This document shows, in pieces, positions 16,179-26,290 of a DNA stretch of 64,000 bases. The DNA is from Cytophagales bacterium (GTDB lineage Bacteria; Bacteroidota; Bacteroidia; Cytophagales; 172606-1). The notes beneath the pieces are model-generated. The model was not told the DNA's origin and searched no databases. It saw only the letters and a list, made by a program, of their open reading frames with translations. The DNA is taken from NCBI GenBank assembly GCA_030446715.1, contig JAUJMU010000001.1:349297-413296 (forward strand). The letters run 5' to 3'. Position 1 is the first letter of the stretch. Each line of letters opens with the position of its first letter. Both the position numbers and the translations under genes were made by a program.

Positions 16179-19100
16179 CTACACAACCGCAATATTCTCC
16201 CCGGTCTCGTTCAGGTACCGCTGCATGATGTACTTAATGCCGCGGATCGGAATCCGGACCCAATCGGGGCGGTTATTGAGTTCGTAGCCCAGTTCGTAAA
16301 CTGCTTTTTCGAGCAGGAACGTCTGCATGAGAATATCGAAATCTTCTTTGTTGGCAGGAATAAACGGACTGTCCCTGGTTTTCTCCAGATAAGCCTGCAG
16401 GAAGAAGCCACTGACGTAGTGGAACCACTGCTCCGCCCAGGTTTCGAGGTACGCAATGTCTTCGGGCCGCACGGCCGGATTCTGGATCAGTCCATAAAAA
16501 GCCGCGTAATGGAAAGACCGGATCATGCCGGCTACGTCGCGCAGGGGTGAACGTTTGAGCCGCCGTTCGCTGAAGGGACGCGCAGGCTCCCCCTCGAAAT
16601 CCAGGATCACAAAATCTTTACCCGTAAACAGCACCTGCCCCAGGTGATAGTCACCGTGGGTCCGGGTCTTGATGGTGTTGATCTTGTGGGAGTAGATGCG
16701 CTGCAGGGCTTTGAGTATATCAGGCCGCATGCTGAGCACTTCTTCCGATTCGGCCCGCACGTTGTCCGGCAACGCCTTGAGGCGCTTCTCCAGGGTCTGG
16801 TAAGTGCCGCGCACCAGTGACTGCAGTGAAGAGAACAAAGACCGCTGGTAGTGCAGCGAGTAGGGTTCAGGTTCAAAACCCTTTTCATCGGGACCGGAAG
16901 CCAGTGCGAGGTGCATCTCGGCAGTCCGCTGGCCCAGCAGCCGGATTCTCTCCACGTACGCACCGCCGATCAGTTCCTGCAGGGTTTGTGGCATCTCACC
17001 GAAGCCAACGGGCTCGTAAAGGCTGTCTATCATCGGCAGATGCAACTCTTCGTAACGGTGCTGCAACACCCGCTCAAAGTACCGCTGTACCACGTCGCCG
17101 ATGTACTCCCAGGCATCGCCCTGGTTGGGCACCAGCTCCTGCAGGATGCCCAGTGTGATGGCCGTTTTGTTGGCCTTGCGGAGTTCGATCGAACCGAGGA
17201 ATGAAGGAATGTATTCAAAACCAGCTTTTTCACTCAGAAAGCGGTTGATTTCCACGTCGGGGTTAACGATTGTATCTACCTTCCGGTACAGCTTCAGGAA
17301 CAGTTTACCATCAAAGACGATGGAAGTATTGCTCTGCTCCGCACTGAGCACTTTGGAAGACAGGGTTTCCTTCTGATCGCCTGTCAGCGTCTCGTAGGCC
17401 TGGCTGGTGTGGAAGTGCAGTTCGTCTTCCCCGCTCCGGACGCGTTTGCGGCGGGCAAACAGGCGGAACAATGCCTGCCGGAAAGGTTCGCCGTACACTG
17501 CATCGTACAGCACTCCCTGTTTGTTCTCTACGGTAACATTCGCCATTATACCCCGCGGAGAATTGGTTCGCAGGCCCTGCTCTTCTTCACCCGTAGCAAA
17601 TGCAACCGGCAGCACGTACAATTCGGGCAATCCTTCCGTGTAGCTTACCTCAATAATCATCAGGTAAGTGTGCTGCGGTACGGCATGAATGTCTATGGTT
17701 TCAACCACACGCATCTGTTGTAAGGTACGGGCTTTGCCACCAAACCACCGGCACTGCGGCATGTAGGCAGGCAGTATCTTCTTTTCCAGCACCCGGAGGT
17801 TTTTTGCGGCAGTGAGATGCTCCCACTGCGATATGTCCAGTACCGGGGCACCGTCTTCCAGACCAGATGGCATATTTACCGCCTCTTTCTGGAGCAGAAA
17901 CCAGTAGTACGCATGGGCACTCAGGGTAAACAGATAAGGATCTTCTTTGATCATCGGAAACTTATTCTGGCTGAATACTTCCACCGGTGCGTAATCTTTA
18001 AAGGCACTCAGGTCCAGTTCCGCCGCCTGCGAGTAGCGGGACAGGTTGACTACCACCAGTATGGTTTCGTCCTCGTAGGTACGCGTAAAGGCCAGCACTT
18101 TGGCATTGGCCGGTGACAGGAACCTGATGTCGCCGCGGCTGAAGGCTTTAAACCGTTTGCGCATGGCAATTACCCGCTTGGTCCACCACAGCAGCGAGGA
18201 GAGGTTCCGCTGCTGGTTCTCTACGTTCACCGATTCGTAGTGGTACTCCGGGTCAATGATGACGGGCAGGTACAGCTTCTGCGGATTGGCCCGCGAAAAG
18301 CCCGCATTCCGGTCGCCGTTCCACTGCATGGGCGTACGCACACCGTCACGGTCTTTGAGGTAATAATTATCGCCCATGCCGATCTCATCGCCGTAGTACA
18401 GCACGGGGGTGCCGGGCATGGAGAAGAGCAGGGTCTTCATCAGTTCGATCTTCTTGCGGTTGTTGTCGAGCAGCGGAGCCAGCCGGTGCCGGATGCCGAG
18501 GTTGATTTTGGCCTGCGGGTCTTTGGTGTAGATGCGGTACATGTAATCCCGCTCCTCGTCAGTCACCATTTCCAGCGTCAGTTCATCGTGGTTACGCAGG
18601 AAGATGGCCCACTGGCAATTCTCGGGGATCTTCGGCGTCTGGTCAATGATGTCAATGATCGGGTAGCGGTCTTCCATCTTCACCGACATAAACATGCGGG
18701 GCATGATCGGGAAGTGGTAGTTCATGTGGCACTCATCGCCGTTGCCGAAGTAAGACGCTGAGTCTTCGGGCCACATGTTGGCCTCGGCCAGAAACATCTT
18801 GCCGGGATGTTTCTTGTCCATGTAGGCCCGCATCTTTTTCAGGAATGCGTGGGTTTCGGGCAGGTTTTCGCCGTTGGTGCCCTCCCGTTCGTAGAGATAC
18901 GGCACGGCATCAATGCGGAAACCATCCACGCCGAAGCCCAGCCAGTAGTCGAGCACTTTGAATACTTCCTCCTGCACCCTGGGGTTATCGTAGTTGAGGT
19001 CGGGCTGGTGGTAGAAAAAGCGGTGCCAGTAGTACTGACCGGCCACCGGGTCCCAGGTCCAGTTGGAGGCTTCGGAGTCGGTGAAGATGATCCGGACGTC

Positions 19101-19538
19101 GCTGTACTTGTTAGGGTCGTCGGACCACACGTAGTAATCGCGGTACGGAGAGCCGGGTTTGGCCCGCCGGGCCCGCTGGAACCACGGGTGCTGATCGGAG
19201 GTGTGGTTCAGCACCAGCTCAGTAATTACCTGAAGGCCGCGGCGCTTGGCTTCCTTCATAAAGTTCTTGAAGTCTTGTACCGTGCCGTACGATGGATTTA
19301 TAGTGTAATAATCGGCAATATCGTAGCCGTCGTCGCGGAGGGGAGAAGGGTAGAAGGGGAGTAGCCAGATGGTGGTCACGCCGAGGTCTTCTATGTAGTC
19401 CAGCTTCTCGATCAGGCCTCTGATGTCCCCGATCCCGTCCCCGTTGCTGTCGTGAAAGGTCTTGATGTGTACTTCGTAAATAATGGCATCCTTATACCAG
19501 AGAAGATTATCATCCGTGGTTGGCTTTTTTGGCGGCAT
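16179..19538 (-). CDS. treS: Trehalose synthase (TreS) fused to maltokinase
   Basis: A 1119-residue two-enzyme fusion. Residues 1-550 are a GH13 maltose alpha-D-glucosyltransferase (trehalose to maltose, and back): [10 protein letters not shown], nucleophile Asp210 in [15 protein letters not shown], acid/base Glu252 in [12 protein letters not shown], and Asp318 in FLRNHDEL. Residues from about 575 on are a maltokinase (Pep2/Mak type) that phosphorylates maltose to maltose-1-phosphate: [20 protein letters not shown] at its start, the kinase core [20 protein letters not shown] and [20 protein letters not shown] (catalytic loop and DFEG), and a C-terminal [19 protein letters not shown]. The product feeds GlgE, which is not in the window; glgB is nearby. 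Length is normal for the fused form. The fusion channels trehalose into alpha-glucan synthesis. Confidence 0.95.
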   Translation of the reverse strand: MPPKKPTTDDNLLWYKDAIIYEVHIKTFHDSNGDGIGDIRGLIEKLDYIEDLGVTTIWLLPFYPSPLRDDGYDIADYYTINPSYGTVQDFKNFMKEAKRRGLQVITELVLNHTSDQHPWFQRARRAKPGSPYRDYYVWSDDPNKYSDVRIIFTDSEASNWTWDPVAGQYYWHRFFYHQPDLNYDNPRVQEEVFKVLDYWLGFGVDGFRIDAVPYLYEREGTNGENLPETHAFLKKMRAYMDKKHPGKMFLAEANMWPEDSASYFGNGDECHMNYHFPIMPRMFMSVKMEDRYPIIDIIDQTPKIPENCQWAIFLRNHDELTLEMVTDEERDYMYRIYTKDPQAKINLGIRHRLAPLLDNNRKKIELMKTLLFSMPGTPVLYYGDEIGMGDNYYLKDRDGVRTPMQWNGDRNAGFSRANPQKLYLPVIIDPEYHYESVNVENQQRNLSSLLWWTKRVIAMRKRFKAFSRGDIRFLSPANAKVLAFTRTYEDETILVVVNLSRYSQAAELDLSAFKDYAPVEVFSQNKFPMIKEDPYLFTLSAHAYYWFLLQKEAVNMPSGLEDGAPVLDISQWEHLTAAKNLRVLEKKILPAYMPQCRWFGGKARTLQQMRVVETIDIHAVPQHTYLMIIEVSYTEGLPELYVLPVAFATGEEEQGLRTNSPRGIMANVTVENKQGVLYDAVYGEPFRQALFRLFARRKRVRSGEDELHFHTSQAYETLTGDQKETLSSKVLSAEQSNTSIVFDGKLFLKLYRKVDTIVNPDVEINRFLSEKAGFEYIPSFLGSIELRKANKTAITLGILQELVPNQGDAWEYIGDVVQRYFERVLQHRYEELHLPMIDSLYEPVGFGEMPQTLQELIGGAYVERIRLLGQRTAEMHLALASGPDEKGFEPEPYSLHYQRSLFSSLQSLVRGTYQTLEKRLKALPDNVRAESEEVLSMRPDILKALQRIYSHKINTIKTRTHGDYHLGQVLFTGKDFVILDFEGEPARPFSERRLKRSPLRDVAGMIRSFHYAAFYGLIQNPAVRPEDIAYLETWAEQWFHYVSGFFLQAYLEKTRDSPFIPANKEDFDILMQTFLLEKAVYELGYELNNRPDWVRIPIRGIKYIMQRYLNETGENIAVV

Positions 19539-19895
19539 AAGCAGTTGAGTTCTATTGTCGTTGTTGGGTCTTTGCAGTGGAAATTGCGTCCGCTATTTTA
19601 AGTAAATATATCCGTTGCATAAAGTACGCAAGGGCGGGTAATTCAGTTTATTATCCGGGAATCTTTCCGTCAGGAAGTTTTCTATTCCGCCATTACCCTA
19701 CATAGCCCCTCCGCAGCGCAGAACACAACCTTACGCACCAGCAGTCCGGCCGGCCGGCAAATGAAGCATACGGCAGGTTCTTTTCAGTAATTCTTTGCTG
19801 AAAAATCACGTACGAAGTTTTTTCAGCGCTTCCTCTTGTCGTACGCACCTTTTCGCTGTTACTTCGCGGCTCATTAATGCCCTTCCCTGATTTTT
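19539..19895. other. 357-bp divergent promoter region between treS and the OmpA gene
   Basis: No coding sequence is apparent. It contains the promoters for both genes; a repeated TTCAG/CTGAA stretch around 19785-19835 could form a hairpin in the leader of the OmpA-like gene. No operator stands out. Confidence 0.45.
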
Positions 19896-22301
19896 ATGCG
19901 CAAACTTATTTTTTCAGCCCTGCTGGCAGGCGGGCTGGCGGGTGGCCCGGCCCATGCCCAGCATCTGCTGGGTGTATCGAACAGCAATTACGCCGGTGTA
20001 AACGGAATCTATCTCAATCCGTCTTCCATTGCGGATTCCCGGTTCGGTTTCCACCTGAACTTTTTCACCATTGACGGCAACTTCACCAATAACCATTACC
20101 GCTACAAAGGTCCGTATTCGCTGCTGAGCATGGCGAAAAACGGCTTTGACGGCGAGTATGGCCTGAGTGAGAAAAATCTGATTGCCGACAACAGCGATAA
20201 GTCCAAGATGGGAATGCTGGGCGGCGACGTGCGGTTTTTCCCTTCGTTTATGCTCAAACTGAGCCCCAGGCACAGCATTGCCCTCTCCGGCCGGACGCGG
20301 TTCATGACCAATTTCAACAATATCTCGCAGGAACTGATCAATAACATTGAGAACGGCAGCCAGCAGAATTACCTCAACAAGCCTTTCAGCAATACGTACG
20401 GCAATCTGAACGTGAATGCATTCATGGAAACCGGCCTTACCTACGCCCGGATCATCATGGACAACGACCGGCATTTTCTCAAAGGCGGCCTTACCATAAA
20501 GCGGCTCTCCGGCCTGTACTCGGCGTACATGAACGTGAAAGACCTGGATTATGAGATCAAGGAAGACGCCGACGGGGAGACGTACCTGCGGGCCCGGAAG
20601 CTGGATGTGCAGTACGGCTATTCCCGGATGGAGTTTGACAGCTTCCAAAGCTCACAGATCCGGGATGCCCTTACCTTCAAGGCTCCCGGCAACGGCTGGG
20701 GATTTGATCTGGGCTTTACCTACGAATTCCGCCCGGATATTGACGACTTCCGCTACACCATGGATGGCAAGGAGCGGCTCGACAACCGGAAAAATAAATA
20801 CAAGTACCGGGTCGGTCTTTCGCTGATGGACATCGGTGGCATCCGTTACCAGCAGACGCAGTACGTACGGGCTTACGATATTGTGCGGAACAACTACGAT
20901 GTACGGATCGAAGAGTCTGATGGCCTCGAAGGCGACAAAATTGACCAGATCCTCAGCGTACAGCCCGGCGAACGCAGAACCGCCTTTACCTCGGGCCTGC
21001 CTACTGCCCTGCACCTGAACTTCGACTATCACCTGACCAGAAAGCTCTACCTGAACACCGCCATTATCCAGAACATGCGCGGCAAGAACGCAGTCGGAGC
21101 CCGTTACGGCTCATTGGTATCGGTTACCCCGCGGGTGGAGACCAGGTGGTTTGAGCTGTCGGCGCCGCTGACGATGTTCAACAACTACCAGAACTTTGCG
21201 CTGGGCAGCATGGTAAAACTCGGACCGCTGTTCGTGGGTTCGGATAACCTGATGGCCGTATTTCACGTGGGCCAGCCTTTCGGCGCAAATATTTATGCCG
21301 GCCTGACCATGCCAATCTACAAAGGCAGGAAAAAAGACAAGGACAAAGACGGGGTTTCCAACCGGAAAGACGTTTGCAAAACAGTGCCGGGTGTGTGGGA
21401 GTTCAAAGGTTGCCCGGATACGGATGCCGACGGCGTAGAAGACAAGGAAGACAAGTGTCCGCTGGAAGCCGGTAAGAAAGAACTCGGCGGCTGTCCCGAC
21501 AGGGACAATGACGGCATCACGGATACCGAAGACAAGTGCCCGGAAGTAGCCGGTCAGGCGAAATTCAATGGCTGCCCTGATACCGACAGTGACGGAATCA
21601 CCGACGCTGAAGACGCCTGCCCTGATGCCGCCGGTCCGATGGAGCTGAAAGGCTGCCCTGACCGCGATGGTGATGGCATCGTGGACAAAGATGACCGCTG
21701 CCCCGACGAAAAAGGGCTGGACCGCTTTGGTGGCTGCGCCGATAATGACAACGACGGCATTGCCAACCCCGACGATGCCTGTCCCGACCAGCCCGGCACT
21801 GCCAGCTTCAAGGGCTGCCCGGACCGCGACAACGATGGCGTAGCCGATAAGGACGATAAGTGCCCGGACGCATTTGGGCCCGTTTCCAACCAGGGCTGTC
21901 CGGTGGTGGTGCAGGCGCCTGTCAAAGTGGAAGAAGTAAAGCTTACGCAGGCTGAGGCCAAAGTGGTAAAAGAAGCTTTCAGCGACCTTGAATTTGAAAC
22001 GGGCAAAGCCGTAATCAAGGAGTCGTCGCTGAGCAGCCTCGACGAACTGGCCGACCTGCTGATCAACCGGCCGTACCGGCTGCTGCTTTCGGGCCATACC
22101 GATAACGCAGGCAACGGGGCTGCCAACCTGAAGCTGAGCAAGTCACGGGCCGAAGCCGTGAAGATTCACCTGGTGAAAACCGGCGTAGCCGCTGACAGGG
22201 TAATTACCGAAGGCTGGGGCTCCAAAAAGCCCGTTGCGCCCAACACAACACCGGCCGGCCGCCAGAAGAACCGCCGCGTGGAGTTTAAGATAATCAAGTA
22301 A
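19896..22301 (+). CDS. OmpA-family outer-membrane protein with DUF5723-like barrel and thrombospondin-3 repeats
   Basis: An 801-residue outer-membrane protein. Signal peptide (MRKLIFSALLAGGLAGGPAHAQ), then about 450 residues of beta-barrel-like sequence beginning GVSNSNYAGVNGIYLNPSSI, similar to the DUF5723 family of Bacteroidota. Seven calcium-binding thrombospondin type-3 repeats follow (about 475-665; D-x-D-x-DG-x5-D-x-C pattern, for example DRDNDGITDTEDKCP). The C-terminal OmpA domain (about 685-801; FETGKAVIKESSLSSLDELA, LSGHTDNAG, LSKSRAEAVK, NRRVEF) binds peptidoglycan. It should tether the outer membrane to the wall. The gene is monocistronic, with a terminator behind it. Confidence 0.88.
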   Translation: MRKLIFSALLAGGLAGGPAHAQHLLGVSNSNYAGVNGIYLNPSSIADSRFGFHLNFFTIDGNFTNNHYRYKGPYSLLSMAKNGFDGEYGLSEKNLIADNSDKSKMGMLGGDVRFFPSFMLKLSPRHSIALSGRTRFMTNFNNISQELINNIENGSQQNYLNKPFSNTYGNLNVNAFMETGLTYARIIMDNDRHFLKGGLTIKRLSGLYSAYMNVKDLDYEIKEDADGETYLRARKLDVQYGYSRMEFDSFQSSQIRDALTFKAPGNGWGFDLGFTYEFRPDIDDFRYTMDGKERLDNRKNKYKYRVGLSLMDIGGIRYQQTQYVRAYDIVRNNYDVRIEESDGLEGDKIDQILSVQPGERRTAFTSGLPTALHLNFDYHLTRKLYLNTAIIQNMRGKNAVGARYGSLVSVTPRVETRWFELSAPLTMFNNYQNFALGSMVKLGPLFVGSDNLMAVFHVGQPFGANIYAGLTMPIYKGRKKDKDKDGVSNRKDVCKTVPGVWEFKGCPDTDADGVEDKEDKCPLEAGKKELGGCPDRDNDGITDTEDKCPEVAGQAKFNGCPDTDSDGITDAEDACPDAAGPMELKGCPDRDGDGIVDKDDRCPDEKGLDRFGGCADNDNDGIANPDDACPDQPGTASFKGCPDRDNDGVADKDDKCPDAFGPVSNQGCPVVVQAPVKVEEVKLTQAEAKVVKEAFSDLEFETGKAVIKESSLSSLDELADLLINRPYRLLLSGHTDNAGNGAANLKLSKSRAEAVKIHLVKTGVAADRVITEGWGSKKPVAPNTTPAGRQKNRRVEFKIIK

Positions 22302-22324
22302 CGGAAGAGGAGCAGCAGGTGAGA

Positions 22325-22358
22325 AGCGGGAAGGTTATACACGACCTTTCCGCTTTTT
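22325..22358 (+). terminator. Terminator of the OmpA-like gene
   Basis: AGCGGGAAGGT (22325-22335) pairs with ACCTTTCCGCT (22344-22354) with one G-T pair, then a T-run. Confidence 0.85.
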
Positions 22359-22391
22359 ATTAAGTGAAGCCATCATGAATCAGCATCAAAA

Positions 22392-22892
22392 ATGAAAAGA
22401 CAGGCATTTGTTTTATTAATATTTACGCTCATCCTGCAAGTAGCAAGCTACGGTCAACGGAGTACGCCCAAAGACTATTTCAATGAAGAAGTGCGCGCTG
22501 GACAAAGTAGAACGGCCAGAAACTTAATGGCACTCTTGGAAAAGCAGCAGGTCAAAGAATCGCTGAAAGCAGTTGATCAGGCGTATCAATCAAAAAGTAA
22601 GGTGGCAGACTTACTCGGGAGGGCTGCATCAGAAATTCAGCGGGTGAAGGCCATAGCCAACTTAGATGTCGTCATTGTATATTTCGACAACCATAATGTG
22701 TACCGGTGCAGATATTTCAGGAAAAACAGCCAAACGGAAGACATATACCTGGTGGACCTCCATTTCAGGGAGGGTGATCCTCTCTCAAAAATTGTTTACG
22801 TGACCACCAAAGACCGTAAAGTATTGGCGGAGGAACGAAAAGAGCGGGAAGAGCGAATGAAGAGCGACCCACCGCCGCCCGTGGGTAAGTAA
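22392..22892 (+). CDS. Hypothetical exported protein
   Basis: A 166-residue protein of unknown function. A signal peptide is clear (MKRQAFVLLIFTLILQVASY, probably cut near SYGQ). The mature part is helical at first (NLMALLEKQQVKESLKAVDQ) and then has two strands around VVIVYFDNHNVYRCRYFRK, ending in a charged tail (ERKEREERMKSDPPPP) with a proline run. No cysteine pair, lipobox or known motif is seen. Base and codon use is somewhat more A/T-rich than the neighbours. A strong terminator follows at about 80 bases, and another precedes it, so it is a single-gene unit. Confidence 0.65.
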   Translation: MKRQAFVLLIFTLILQVASYGQRSTPKDYFNEEVRAGQSRTARNLMALLEKQQVKESLKAVDQAYQSKSKVADLLGRAASEIQRVKAIANLDVVIVYFDNHNVYRCRYFRKNSQTEDIYLVDLHFREGDPLSKIVYVTTKDRKVLAEERKEREERMKSDPPPPVGK

Positions 22893-22975
22893 CAAGTGAA
22901 CGGATGCCACCCACACCACCCGTGCCCGCTGTCAAGGCGTGGAGGAGTGAGATCGGCGGCAGTAGTTTCCAGCAT

Positions 22976-22999
22976 GCCCGGCCTTCAGGCCGGGCTTTT
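22976..22999 (+). terminator. Terminator after the hypothetical exported protein
   Basis: GCCCGGCCT (22976-22984), two-base loop, AGGCCGGGC (22987-22995), then TTTT: a very stable hairpin. Confidence 0.85.
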
Positions 23000-23100
23000 C
23001 GTTTTGGTGAGAATTTATAACTTAGAGGCTACGGAGGACAGGCATGTGCCGGAGTTCTTCTCACTCCCTGCTCCTGACTTCCCGCTTCTAAACCACACCC

Positions 23101-23637
23101 ATGAAAACGCTTGATCTGATCATCATCCTTCCTCTGCTGTGGGGCGCTTACATTGGCTACAAACAGGGCCTGCTGATGTCATTGGTGGGCGTACTGGCGT
23201 TTGTGCTGGCGGTGGTCCTCGGCTTCAAGCTGCTGGACTTCGGTCTGGACCTGCTCAAGCCTTACTTCTCCGGCAGCAACCGCTTTTTGCCGTACATCGC
23301 CTTTGCTGCCATCTTCTTCCCGATTATTCTGCTTGTCAACAAAGTCGGGCAGTTGCTCCGGAAGTCCATTCAGTACACCCTGATCGGATCGTTTGACAGC
23401 ATGGCCGGCGCACTGGTGGGCGTGTTTACGTGGGCTTTCGGAGTCAGTGTCTTTCTGTGGCTGGTGTTTGCAGTAGGCGTAAAGCTGCCCAAAACGACTA
23501 CGGAAGATACTTTTCTGTACCCGGTAGTGGCACCTATGGCACCCGTTACCATGAACAAAGTTTCCAACCTGGTGCCGCTGGGCAAAGATCTCCTGCAATC
23601 CATTCAGGGGGCAATCAAACAAATTGCCAACCGGTGA
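23101..23637 (+). CDS. CvpA family membrane protein
   Basis: A 178-residue inner-membrane protein with four hydrophobic segments. The N-terminus MKTLDLIIILPLLWGAYIGY with KQGLLMSLVGVLAF is the typical start of CvpA (colicin V production) proteins, and GSFDSMAGALVGVFTWAFG is the conserved central loop (R/SFDRLLGxxxG). The family has a role in envelope stress and, in enterobacteria, in colicin V export and purine-related phenotypes; mechanism is not settled. It lies just ahead of coaX, separated by a word-repeat spacer. Confidence 0.85.
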   Translation: MKTLDLIIILPLLWGAYIGYKQGLLMSLVGVLAFVLAVVLGFKLLDFGLDLLKPYFSGSNRFLPYIAFAAIFFPIILLVNKVGQLLRKSIQYTLIGSFDSMAGALVGVFTWAFGVSVFLWLVFAVGVKLPKTTTEDTFLYPVVAPMAPVTMNKVSNLVPLGKDLLQSIQGAIKQIANR

Positions 23638-23654
23638 GGAAAAAGTTCTGTTTC

Positions 23655-23731
23655 CAATGTTGAATGCTTATTGCCAGTAGCGTCTACCTTTCATCATTCA
23701 AAATTTAAAATTCAACATTTATAATTTCTTC
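23655..23731. repeat. A/T-rich word repeat pair ahead of coaX
   Basis: CCAATGTTGAATGCTTA on the left faces CATTCAAAATTTAAAATTC plus AACATTTATAATTTC on the right. The words AATGTTGAATTTTAAATTTTG and close variants recur, in inverted pairs, near 51.4, 53.6 and 63.8 kb. Confidence 0.5.
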
Positions 23732-23732
23732 C

Positions 23733-24512
23733 ATGCTACTGGCAATTGACATCGGAAACTCTGACGTGGTGCTGGGGCTGGCAGACGGCGAGGCATGGCC
23801 ACACATCTGGCGGACTAAAACCCTGCCGGATCAGCCGGCCCTGGCGTACGAACTGAAAGTCAGGCAATACTTTCTGGAAGCTGGCATGTCGCTGAGCAGC
23901 GTAGGGGAGGTGGTACTGAGCAGCGTGGTGCCGCCGCTGACGGATAAGCTGGTGGAAGTAGCGGTCAAATTGTTTGGCAAACCGCCCCTCGTCGTTGGTC
24001 CGGAGGTGTACCCGCTGCTGGACGTACAGATTGACCGGCCCCACGAAATCGGCTCGGACCTGGTGGCAAATGCCGTAGCAGCGCACACCAAATACCGGAA
24101 AAACTGCGTAGTGGTGGATTTCGGCACGGCCCTTACCTTTACCACGGTGCTGGCAAACGGCCATCTGCTGGGCGTGGCCATTGCTCCGGGTTTGCGTACG
24201 GCTATCCGGGCGTTGTCGCAAAATACCGCTAAACTGCCAGATGTGCCGCTGGAAATGCCCGGTTCGGCCATCGGCAAAAATACCATCCACGCCATGCAGG
24301 CCGGTGTGCTGCTCGGCTACGCGGGCTTGGTAGAGCACCTGATCGGCCACATCCGCACCGAACTCGGCGACCCGGATTGCATTGCCGTAGCCACCGGCGG
24401 CCTTTCGTCCATCCTGACTCCCCTGAAAAGCGTTTTTCATTCCATTGAGCCTACCCTTACGCTGGATGGATTGAGAATTATCGGCAATTTTGCCACGAAA
24501 CGCCAGCCCTGA
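23733..24512 (+). CDS. coaX: Type III pantothenate kinase
   Basis: A 259-residue cytosolic enzyme that phosphorylates pantothenate, the first step of coenzyme A synthesis. It is an ASKHA-fold kinase: phosphate-1 motif MLLAIDIGNSDVVLGL at the N-terminus, DRPHEIGSDLVANAVAAH (the GxDR-type substrate region), phosphate-2 VVVDFGTALTFTTV with the catalytic Asp, AIAPGLRTA, and adenosine motif VATGGLSS. Length and order are those of CoaX. The ATG follows immediately on an A/T-rich word repeat. A NUDIX gene follows 43 bases on, so the two may be cotranscribed. Confidence 0.93.
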   Translation: MLLAIDIGNSDVVLGLADGEAWPHIWRTKTLPDQPALAYELKVRQYFLEAGMSLSSVGEVVLSSVVPPLTDKLVEVAVKLFGKPPLVVGPEVYPLLDVQIDRPHEIGSDLVANAVAAHTKYRKNCVVVDFGTALTFTTVLANGHLLGVAIAPGLRTAIRALSQNTAKLPDVPLEMPGSAIGKNTIHAMQAGVLLGYAGLVEHLIGHIRTELGDPDCIAVATGGLSSILTPLKSVFHSIEPTLTLDGLRIIGNFATKRQP

Positions 24513-24555
24513 CTGGTACAGACGCCATGCGTGGCGTTTCTAACCAATACCCCCC

Positions 24556-25107
24556 ATGCCCGACCTGCAAAAGTGGAAGACGTTGCGCACCGAAATGGTG
24601 CTGGACCATCGCTGGTATAAAGTAAGACGCGAAGAAGTGCAACTGCCCGACGGCAGCATTCTGGATGATTATTTCGTCAGCGTACGGCCGGAAATTGCCC
24701 TGGTGTTTCCGGTTACGGCCGGCGGCGAAGTAATCATGGTGCGGCAGTACAAACACGGGGCGCGGGAAATTCTGCTCGAACTGCCCGGCGGCATCTGCGA
24801 CCCGGGCGAAGATCCCGAAAACTCGGCCCGGCGCGAACTGCTGGAAGAAACGGGCTACGAGGCGGGCAAGCTGACTTACCTCGCCACCATGCACGATGAC
24901 CCTACCAAAAACACCAACCGGTTTCACTTTTTCCTGGCTGAGAACGTGCGGCCCGTACGGGATCAGTCGCTGGACGTAACGGAGAACATTCAGGTGGAAC
25001 GGGTGCCGCTGAACCAACTGAAAAGCAAAGTACTCAACGGCGAGGTGCGGGTAGCCAATTCAGTGGCCATTACTTTTCTGGCGCTGGAGCGGCTGGGTAG
25101 CCGGTAA
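24556..25107 (+). CDS. NUDIX hydrolase, ADP-ribose pyrophosphatase-like
   Basis: A 183-residue NUDIX hydrolase. The NUDIX box is complete: G-x5-E-x7-REUxEExGU as GGICDPGEDPENSARRELL followed by EETGY (about residues 76-99), the Glu residues binding Mg2+. The upstream beta sheet with VMVRQYKHGAREILLELPGG is typical of ADP-ribose/nucleotide-sugar pyrophosphatases (NudF group). It probably hydrolyses ADP-ribose or a related nucleotide to salvage or detoxify it; the exact substrate cannot be set from sequence. It follows coaX closely on the same strand and is convergent with the nucleoside hydrolase gene. Confidence 0.88.
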   Translation: MPDLQKWKTLRTEMVLDHRWYKVRREEVQLPDGSILDDYFVSVRPEIALVFPVTAGGEVIMVRQYKHGAREILLELPGGICDPGEDPENSARRELLEETGYEAGKLTYLATMHDDPTKNTNRFHFFLAENVRPVRDQSLDVTENIQVERVPLNQLKSKVLNGEVRVANSVAITFLALERLGSR

Positions 25108-25142
25108 GTCATCAGCATTCCGTGCTCCGGAAAACTTCCCTC

Positions 25143-26186
25143 CTACTTCCTCCTCACCGGCTGGTGCATCATCAGCGTTTCGATTTCCTGCGCCACCCGT
25201 TCGGGCGGCATCTTCCGGATCAGGCGGGTATGCGGACCGGCCGGGTCTTCCTGCCAGCCGTTGGTGCCATCGGATTTGGTAATAAAGCGGCCTTTTTGCG
25301 TATCGTAGTACGGTGAGGTGCCCCGCACTGCCACCAGCAGGGCCGTCTGGTCCCAGCTCATGCGGCCGTTGGCATCGTCCTTCGACTTCGGAATGCTGAT
25401 CGCAAATACTTCCCGGACCGGGCTATCCGGATGCCCTTCCCTGATCAGTCTCAGGCCGGTTTTCACTTCCTTGCCGATTTCAAAGCCGCTGAAAAGAACC
25501 GGGGTGGGCCATCCGTCAATGGCAATCTGCGACGAAGCGGCGTCTTTTTCTATGTTGAACTCCTTTCCGTCCGGAAAAATACCGGCCATGGCTACCCACT
25601 GCTTCACTTTCTTTTTTACCAGGTCCCTGCCGTTCATCGGCGAAAAGGAATCCGGCCCCGACTCCAGAAGGTTGCGCAGATTGGTCAGGAAACCGACGGA
25701 AACAATCGTAACGCTTTTATCGGGCTGCGAAGCCAGAATGCGGCGGTAAACGGCCACGGCGTCGGGGGCATCAGAGGTCTTTTGCAACCGGTGCGGGTAT
25801 CTGGCAGCCAGCGTATCCAGCCACCTTTGTGAAGAGCCCATATTTACACCGGCTGTTTTGGGGGCACCAACCGGCAGATCGGCCCGGCCAAAATACGTAT
25901 TCATCACCTCAATGCCGGGTGCTACCAGCGGGTGCAGGTTTGAAGCAACCGTTGCAAGGATGCGGGCCTCTCCCTTGTCGGCAAAGGCGTGCAGCATTCC
26001 CATGGCGCCGGCGTCGTCGTAATCGGGGCCAAAGTCGGTATCAAAAATAATGGCTACCGGCGCAGGTTTGCCGGTTGGTTTCTTTTTCCGTTGTGCGGGA
26101 CAGGGGAAAACCAGAAGTAATAATAAGACGACAGGTACTGCCTTGAAGAGAAGTGACGCAGGGAATGAGTTTTTGCTTACAGACAT
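25143..26186 (-). CDS. Nucleoside hydrolase (IunH-like), exported
   Basis: A 347-residue protein from the ATG at 26186. It has a signal peptide (MSVSKNSFPASLLFKAVPVV, then a Leu-rich run and PCPAQ), so it is probably periplasmic. The mature protein starts with the nucleoside hydrolase metal-site motif FDTDFGPDYDDAGAMGML (D-x-D-x4-DD) and carries TIVSVGFLTNLRNLL and FNIEKDAASS (the NxxxD/NHE-like region). The family cleaves the N-glycosidic bond of ribonucleosides to base and ribose. Export suggests salvage of external nucleosides. An insertion sequence lies 52 bp upstream of the start, in what must be the promoter region. Confidence 0.88.
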   Translation of the reverse strand: MSVSKNSFPASLLFKAVPVVLLLLLVFPCPAQRKKKPTGKPAPVAIIFDTDFGPDYDDAGAMGMLHAFADKGEARILATVASNLHPLVAPGIEVMNTYFGRADLPVGAPKTAGVNMGSSQRWLDTLAARYPHRLQKTSDAPDAVAVYRRILASQPDKSVTIVSVGFLTNLRNLLESGPDSFSPMNGRDLVKKKVKQWVAMAGIFPDGKEFNIEKDAASSQIAIDGWPTPVLFSGFEIGKEVKTGLRLIREGHPDSPVREVFAISIPKSKDDANGRMSWDQTALLVAVRGTSPYYDTQKGRFITKSDGTNGWQEDPAGPHTRLIRKMPPERVAQEIETLMMHQPVRRK

Positions 26187-26230
26187 AAAACCAGAAACGG
26201 ATAAGGAAATGCACAAACCGGGATAAGATA

Positions 26231-26259
26231 GAAAAAATGGGTGTACGACAAAATGCAGA
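26231..26259 (+). repeat. IS left end: 8-bp target duplication and 21-bp inverted terminal repeat
   Basis: Target duplication GAAAAAAT (26231-26238), then the terminal repeat beginning GGGTGTACGACAAA (26239-26259). It matches the right end at 20 of 21 positions. Confidence 0.95.
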
Positions 26260-26290
26260 AAGGAGTAAATTAGGAAAAACTGAGTAGCAT

